The position numbers and the translations under genes were made by a program. Below the pieces are notes generated by a model that made no database searches, was not told the origin of the DNA, and saw only the letters and a program-made list of their open reading frames with translations. 64,000 nucleotides of DNA from Oscillospiraceae bacterium (GTDB lineage: Bacteria; Bacillota; Clostridia; Oscillospirales; Acutalibacteraceae), in the NCBI GenBank assembly GCA_015065615.1, contig SVPY01000003.1:1-64000 (forward strand). The letters run 5' to 3'. How positions within the stretch are numbered: position 1 is the first letter of the stretch; every line of letters starts with the position of its first letter. Of the stretch, positions 60,836 to 64,000 are shown piece after piece.

Positions 60836-61318
60836 TTATTTTTTATTCTGATTTTTAATCTGCTCAATGATAATCGGCAGGGCGATTTCCATTTCCTCGT
60901 CGCTCATTTCACTTTCAGCCACAACCGTAATGGAGATATCAATGCCGTCCACTTTGCACTCGTAAACGATGGGGTCACCTTTGGGTGCGGAGGCGGCCAT
61001 CTGAATACCGAAAGCGCCTAAAAGGGCAACAGCAATAAAGGCGAAAACCAATACGCAGGCTACTGCCTTTTTGTAAGTGAAGGAGGTTTTCACGCTCTTA
61101 ACAAGCTCCTTGGTGCTGTAGGTGGAAAGATAATTTTCCGCAAAGCTCTTGGGAGTACCGAAGGTCATGTAGATCTCATCCATACCGGCGTCGGGATTCA
61201 TATCCAGGAAATCCATGACCTGCATAGAAATCATATCCCTTACCTTTCGCTTGTTTTTTGCGGGGCACATTTCGGCTATTTCTTTAGCGTACTTTTCAAC
61301 TCTTAAATCTTTTTTCAT
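60836..61318 (-). CDS. HAAS-like (DUF1700-type) membrane protein
   Basis: 160 residues from the ATG after AAGGAAAGAG. The N-terminal part (about 1-75) is helical, with KNKRKVRDMISMQVMDFL and the D-E-I-Y-M-T-F-G-T-P-K-S-F-A-E-N-Y motif of HAAS/DUF1700 domains, which often pair with PadR regulators. One transmembrane helix (about 85-110) follows, then a small exported domain with VYECKVDGIDISIT. It lies opposite the PadR gene, which fits the known pairing. Exact role unknown. Confidence 0.82.
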   Translation of the reverse strand: MKKDLRVEKYAKEIAEMCPAKNKRKVRDMISMQVMDFLDMNPDAGMDEIYMTFGTPKSFAENYLSTYSTKELVKSVKTSFTYKKAVACVLVFAFIAVALLGAFGIQMAASAPKGDPIVYECKVDGIDISITVVAESEMSDEEMEIALPIIIEQIKNQNKK

Positions 61319-61407
61319 AGGGTCACTCTTTCCTTTCTGCAATAAATGCTGCTTGATTTATAATAGAATAATTAAATTAAATTATTTTCGGGTATCTTTC
61401 TATATTA

Positions 61408-61437
61408 ATAATACAATACATCATACAGTAATGTCAA
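61408..61437 (-). promoter_or_regulatory. Promoter of the HAAS-like gene
   Basis: Minus strand TTGACA, 18 bases, TATTAT. The leader to the ATG is about 85 bases. The intergenic sequence between this and the PadR promoter is A/T-rich with nothing else recognisable. Confidence 0.65.
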
Positions 61438-61576
61438 GAAAAATATGTTTAGAATTGTAAAAAAATTTATTTTTCATTAAATAATTAAATTTCCGTGCAA
61501 TATACTTATATTAATGCTTAGAATAATAATATTTAATGAATTTATGGTGAATTTCAGAATATAATTCAATTTTGTA

Positions 61577-61606
61577 TTGACAATACCACATTTTGTGTAA
61601 TATATT
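61577..61606 (+). promoter_or_regulatory. Promoter of the PadR gene with a palindromic operator candidate
   Basis: TTGACA with TATATT 18 bases later. Between them TACCACA TTT TGTGTAA forms an inverted repeat (61585-61600), a likely PadR site for autorepression. Confidence 0.5.
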
Positions 61607-61645
61607 TATATAGGGATAAAATTACAAAAAGGATGGTTTATATAA

Positions 61646-62080
61646 ATGGGTGTTTCTGAAAGCTTAAAGCGCGGCAGCGTGGAACTTTTAATTTTGGAGC
61701 TTCTTAAAAAAGAAGATATGTACGGCTACCAGCTCTCTCAGGAAATTAAAGAGAGAAGCGGCGGCTACTACACAATTCAGGAAAGCTCAATGTATCCTAC
61801 TCTTTACAGAATGCTTGAGAAGGGATATATTTCCGACCATAAGAAAATAGTAGGCAAGCGCCGTGCAAGAGTTTACTACCATATAGAGGATGCAGGTCTC
61901 GAAGCTTACGAGAAGGCAAAAATGAGCTATTTAACACTTGTAAACGGTGTTTTAAAGATTCTTGACGTCAAAACTATGGAAGAGCTTAACAAAACCGCAA
62001 GAGACTGTATGATTGCAATCAAGCAGAGAAAAGCAGCCCAGCTTCTTGAGGAAATGGATTTAGAGGATTGGGATTTATAA
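61646..62080 (+). CDS. PadR family transcriptional regulator
   Basis: 144 residues. The winged helix PadR domain is clear: LKRGSVELLILELLKKEDMYGYQLSQEIKE, then SMYPTLYRMLEKGYI and RVYYHIEDAGLEAY. A C-terminal helical tail (about 100-144) forms the dimerisation part. It is divergent from the HAAS-like membrane protein. A palindrome in its promoter suggests autorepression. It ends with a hairpin terminator. Confidence 0.93.
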   Translation: MGVSESLKRGSVELLILELLKKEDMYGYQLSQEIKERSGGYYTIQESSMYPTLYRMLEKGYISDHKKIVGKRRARVYYHIEDAGLEAYEKAKMSYLTLVNGVLKILDVKTMEELNKTARDCMIAIKQRKAAQLLEEMDLEDWDL

Positions 62081-62097
62081 TTTAATTAAAATTAATG

Positions 62098-62133
62098 AAG
62101 CAGCGAGAGAAAAATTTCTTTCGCTGCTGTTTA
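62098..62133 (+). terminator. Terminator of the PadR gene
   Basis: GCAGCGA...AGAAA, small A/T loop, TTTCTTTCGCTGC, then TGTTTATAATT. Confidence 0.65.
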
Positions 62134-62158
62134 TAATTATGAAATGGAGGAATTTATT

Positions 62159-62995
62159 ATGAAAAGATACTTAACCTTATTTTTTGTTTTTATTATGATT
62201 TTAACTTTTTGTGCTTGCGGTAATACAGAAGATAGTGCATCAAACAGTTCTTCGAAAAGTTCTATGAATGCCACTCTCGCTGGAGGCGAAAAGTCAGAAA
62301 ATGAAAACGTAAACAGCTGGGTGTTAGGTGGATGGAAATTTGATGATTTCGATGGTAAATTCGACTCTGCAGACGAAATTGGCGCTCCCCTTTCCTTTAT
62401 TTTTACGGAAGATAATGTTGAAGTTCTGTATGAAGATAAGAGCGAAAAGGGTACTTACGAGGTAGTTGATATAGAAGAAGGCGAGAAAAAAGTTATATGT
62501 ACTTTTGTAAGCGAGACTATAGAGCTTTTTCTTAGTAAGGGTGGGTATTTAGCATATCCCGGCAATCCTTATGGCGCTATACTTGCTTACTGTGCATCTG
62601 ATTACGTTGAGAATGTAGAGAACTCAGATATTAAGGATGATAAGCCCGTGCTTTCAAGCAGCGAGGCTAAGAAGTTAGCAAGTGACTTTGCAAAGAATTT
62701 TGATGGCGTACTTGAAGCTGCTGCCAAAGATTATGACGGCGATATAAACAGTGTTAATAGGATTAACGTTGAATCGGTTTCAGTAAGTAAAAAGAATGCA
62801 TATACCGATGGTCCTAATTACTATGAGATTATAGCAAAAGGAAGTTTCACTGCTAAAGATGACTACGGTAAGAGCTTGGGTACATATTATTTTGATTGGA
62901 CTCTTGTAATTGATTATCGTGCTGAAGGCAACAAATGGATCAGTTATCACTGGGCGGATGGCACATGGAAGGATGACGTAAAAATTCATAAATAA
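62159..62995 (+). CDS. Putative lipoprotein of unknown function
   Basis: 278 residues from the ATG after GGAGGAATTT. A longer in-frame start adds only five residues (MEEFI) and would lie on the ribosome site. The signal peptide ends in a lipobox (FCACG, Cys near residue 18). A Ser/Lys/Glu-rich linker is followed by WKFDDFDGKFDSADEI and a C-terminal domain with YHWADGTWKDD. No function is recognised. It has a hairpin terminator. Confidence 0.8.
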   Translation: MKRYLTLFFVFIMILTFCACGNTEDSASNSSSKSSMNATLAGGEKSENENVNSWVLGGWKFDDFDGKFDSADEIGAPLSFIFTEDNVEVLYEDKSEKGTYEVVDIEEGEKKVICTFVSETIELFLSKGGYLAYPGNPYGAILAYCASDYVENVENSDIKDDKPVLSSSEAKKLASDFAKNFDGVLEAAAKDYDGDINSVNRINVESVSVSKKNAYTDGPNYYEIIAKGSFTAKDDYGKSLGTYYFDWTLVIDYRAEGNKWISYHWADGTWKDDVKIHK

Positions 62996-63017
62996 AGCTG
63001 ATTTGGCTATCATAAAA

Positions 63018-63052
63018 ACCTCTGAGTTTAATAGCTCAGAGGTCTTTTTATA
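63018..63052 (+). terminator. Terminator of the lipoprotein gene
   Basis: ACCTCTGAG, 8-base loop, CTCAGAGGT, then CTTTTTAT. It may also act for the convergent nucleoside hydrolase gene. Confidence 0.8.
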
Positions 63053-63055
63053 TGC

Positions 63056-63973
63056 TTATTCCGTGATCTTTTTAATTAAATCATTCATCAAATTATCGCG
63101 GTTGATGTGATAAACGTAGCACATTAATTTACCCTTGGGGTTCATTCCGTAGTGGTCGTCGTATTCGGGAATGGGTGTGGCGCAAAGGTAGCTTTGCATA
63201 AATCTATCGTTATCGTTTAAAAGCCATGCAATAGCGGTAACGTCCCATATAACTCTTGTCCAGGGTTTATTTAAAGCGTAGGAATCAGCTTCAGCGATGG
63301 AATTTTCCGCAAGGTAGGTTGCAAGTTTGTTTTTACCGTGGAACCAATATAAAAGCTCGGGCTTAGAGATTGTAAAGATATCAACAACACCTGCGCAGGG
63401 AAGCTGAACGAATGCCGCTTCACTGCCCATTACCACTCTTGCGGCGGCAACGTCCTGATACATATTAAATTCTGCAGAATCTGTCCAGTGAAGCGCCGTA
63501 CCGCCAAGCCATACTACTACCGTGTTTTCGGCAATTTCGGGGGCTTTGATAAATGCGGAAGCCACGTTTGTGATAGCTCCTATAGCCACGATGTATAAAG
63601 GATTTTCGGGGCTATAATTTTTAGCAAGCTTAACTATATATTCGGCGGCGTCGCTTTCTACGGGAGTTTTTTCGTCAGTTAAGAAATTTTCACTGCCTCT
63701 GTAAGTTTTTTCTTTAAACTCATCCATATCCGCTAAACTGAGAAGCTTTAAAATTTCATTGTAGCTTTTTTCCATACCGTCCTTAGGGCTTTCTGATTTA
63801 GCGTTTAAAAAAGGTGCGGCTAAAATAGCTTTGATATTAAGTTTATCCTGATTTTTAAGCATATAGGAGATGGCAAACTGATCGTCGATTTCATTATATG
63901 CGTCGGTATCCAGTATAACGTCTATTTTACCTTTTGGTACTTCCAAATTTTTAATAAGCTGTTCTGTTGTCAT
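63056..63973 (-). CDS. Nucleoside hydrolase (IunH-like)
   Basis: 305 residues, the normal length. Members cleave the N-glycosidic bond of ribonucleosides with a bound Ca2+. The N-terminal metal motif reads DTDAYNEIDD (22-31), the longer variant found in a subgroup of the family rather than the canonical DTDPGxDD. Further motifs are VAIGAITNVA (about 130-140), NMYQDVAAARVV and WDVTAIAWLL near the end. The ATG follows AAAGGACC. The base specificity is unknown. Confidence 0.92.
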   Translation of the reverse strand: MTTEQLIKNLEVPKGKIDVILDTDAYNEIDDQFAISYMLKNQDKLNIKAILAAPFLNAKSESPKDGMEKSYNEILKLLSLADMDEFKEKTYRGSENFLTDEKTPVESDAAEYIVKLAKNYSPENPLYIVAIGAITNVASAFIKAPEIAENTVVVWLGGTALHWTDSAEFNMYQDVAAARVVMGSEAAFVQLPCAGVVDIFTISKPELLYWFHGKNKLATYLAENSIAEADSYALNKPWTRVIWDVTAIAWLLNDNDRFMQSYLCATPIPEYDDHYGMNPKGKLMCYVYHINRDNLMNDLIKKITE

Positions 63974-64000
63974 AATTATATGGTCCTTTCTTATAATAAT

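Noticed and set aside
61343..61560. Possible small gene in the A/T-rich gap before the PadR gene.
   Set aside because: No frame longer than about 20 codons has a ribosome site; only promoter elements are seen.

Overview
The window reads as chromosomal DNA of a low-to-moderate GC Gram-positive anaerobe, most likely an uncultured gut Clostridia (Oscillospirales/Ruminococcaceae-like). The evidence is AGGAGG-type ribosome sites, TTGACA/TATAAT promoters, a T-box leader on pheST, an IreB protein, a glycyl radical enzyme with its activase, a type I dockerin, BspA-type repeats and lipobox lipoproteins. I see no prophage, insertion sequence or CRISPR array.

Region by region: 0-15.6 kb holds a repeat-containing secreted protein, a GH63/trehalase-like glycosidase, release factor 3 (prfC), a DUF212 membrane protein, queH, an amidohydrolase, a zinc-ribbon/TPR membrane protein, an alkaline-phosphatase-superfamily enzyme and a large clostripain-like lipoprotein fused to BspA repeats. 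15.7-20.3 kb holds the de novo NAD operon nadA-nadB-nadC-niaR, bracketed by two identical tRNA-Leu(GAG) genes. Each tRNA is followed by a nearly identical spacer, a CCA-ended tRNA-like remnant and two hairpins whose order is swapped between the copies. 20.3-24.6 kb holds a dockerin protein, a lipoprotein, the NAD(P)HX repair enzyme and a small membrane protein.

24.7-30.4 kb holds T-box-pheS-pheT, ireB, a small unknown and class II fructose-bisphosphate aldolase. 30.4-32 kb holds two lipoproteins, one a paralogue of the first gene of the window. 32-50 kb is a carbohydrate region: dipeptidase plus AraC regulator divergent from a GH4 glycosidase, an aldo/keto reductase-glycyl radical enzyme-activase operon, a zinc alcohol dehydrogenase, a cation exporter with two tandem heparinase II/III-like lyases, and a metallophosphoesterase with a GH106-like glycosidase. 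The likely theme is release of sugars from complex polysaccharides and anaerobic processing of a diol- or polyol-like intermediate, with reduction by the AKR and ADH enzymes.

51-54.7 kb is the rpmG-secE-nusG-rplK-rplA-(L10 leader)-rplJ-rplL block. It ends in a terminator, not in rpoBC. 54.7-60.8 kb is the most unusual module: an SPFH/SHOCT-like protein, then an operon of a zinc ribbon-TPR-TIR-transmembrane-zinc ribbon protein, an SPFH protein with four C-terminal zinc ribbons, and a four-helix membrane protein. The TIR domain keeps the W-x-x-x-E catalytic glutamate of NAD-cleaving TIRs. This is a candidate membrane-stress or defence system. The window closes with a PadR regulator divergent from a HAAS-like membrane protein, a lipoprotein and a nucleoside hydrolase.
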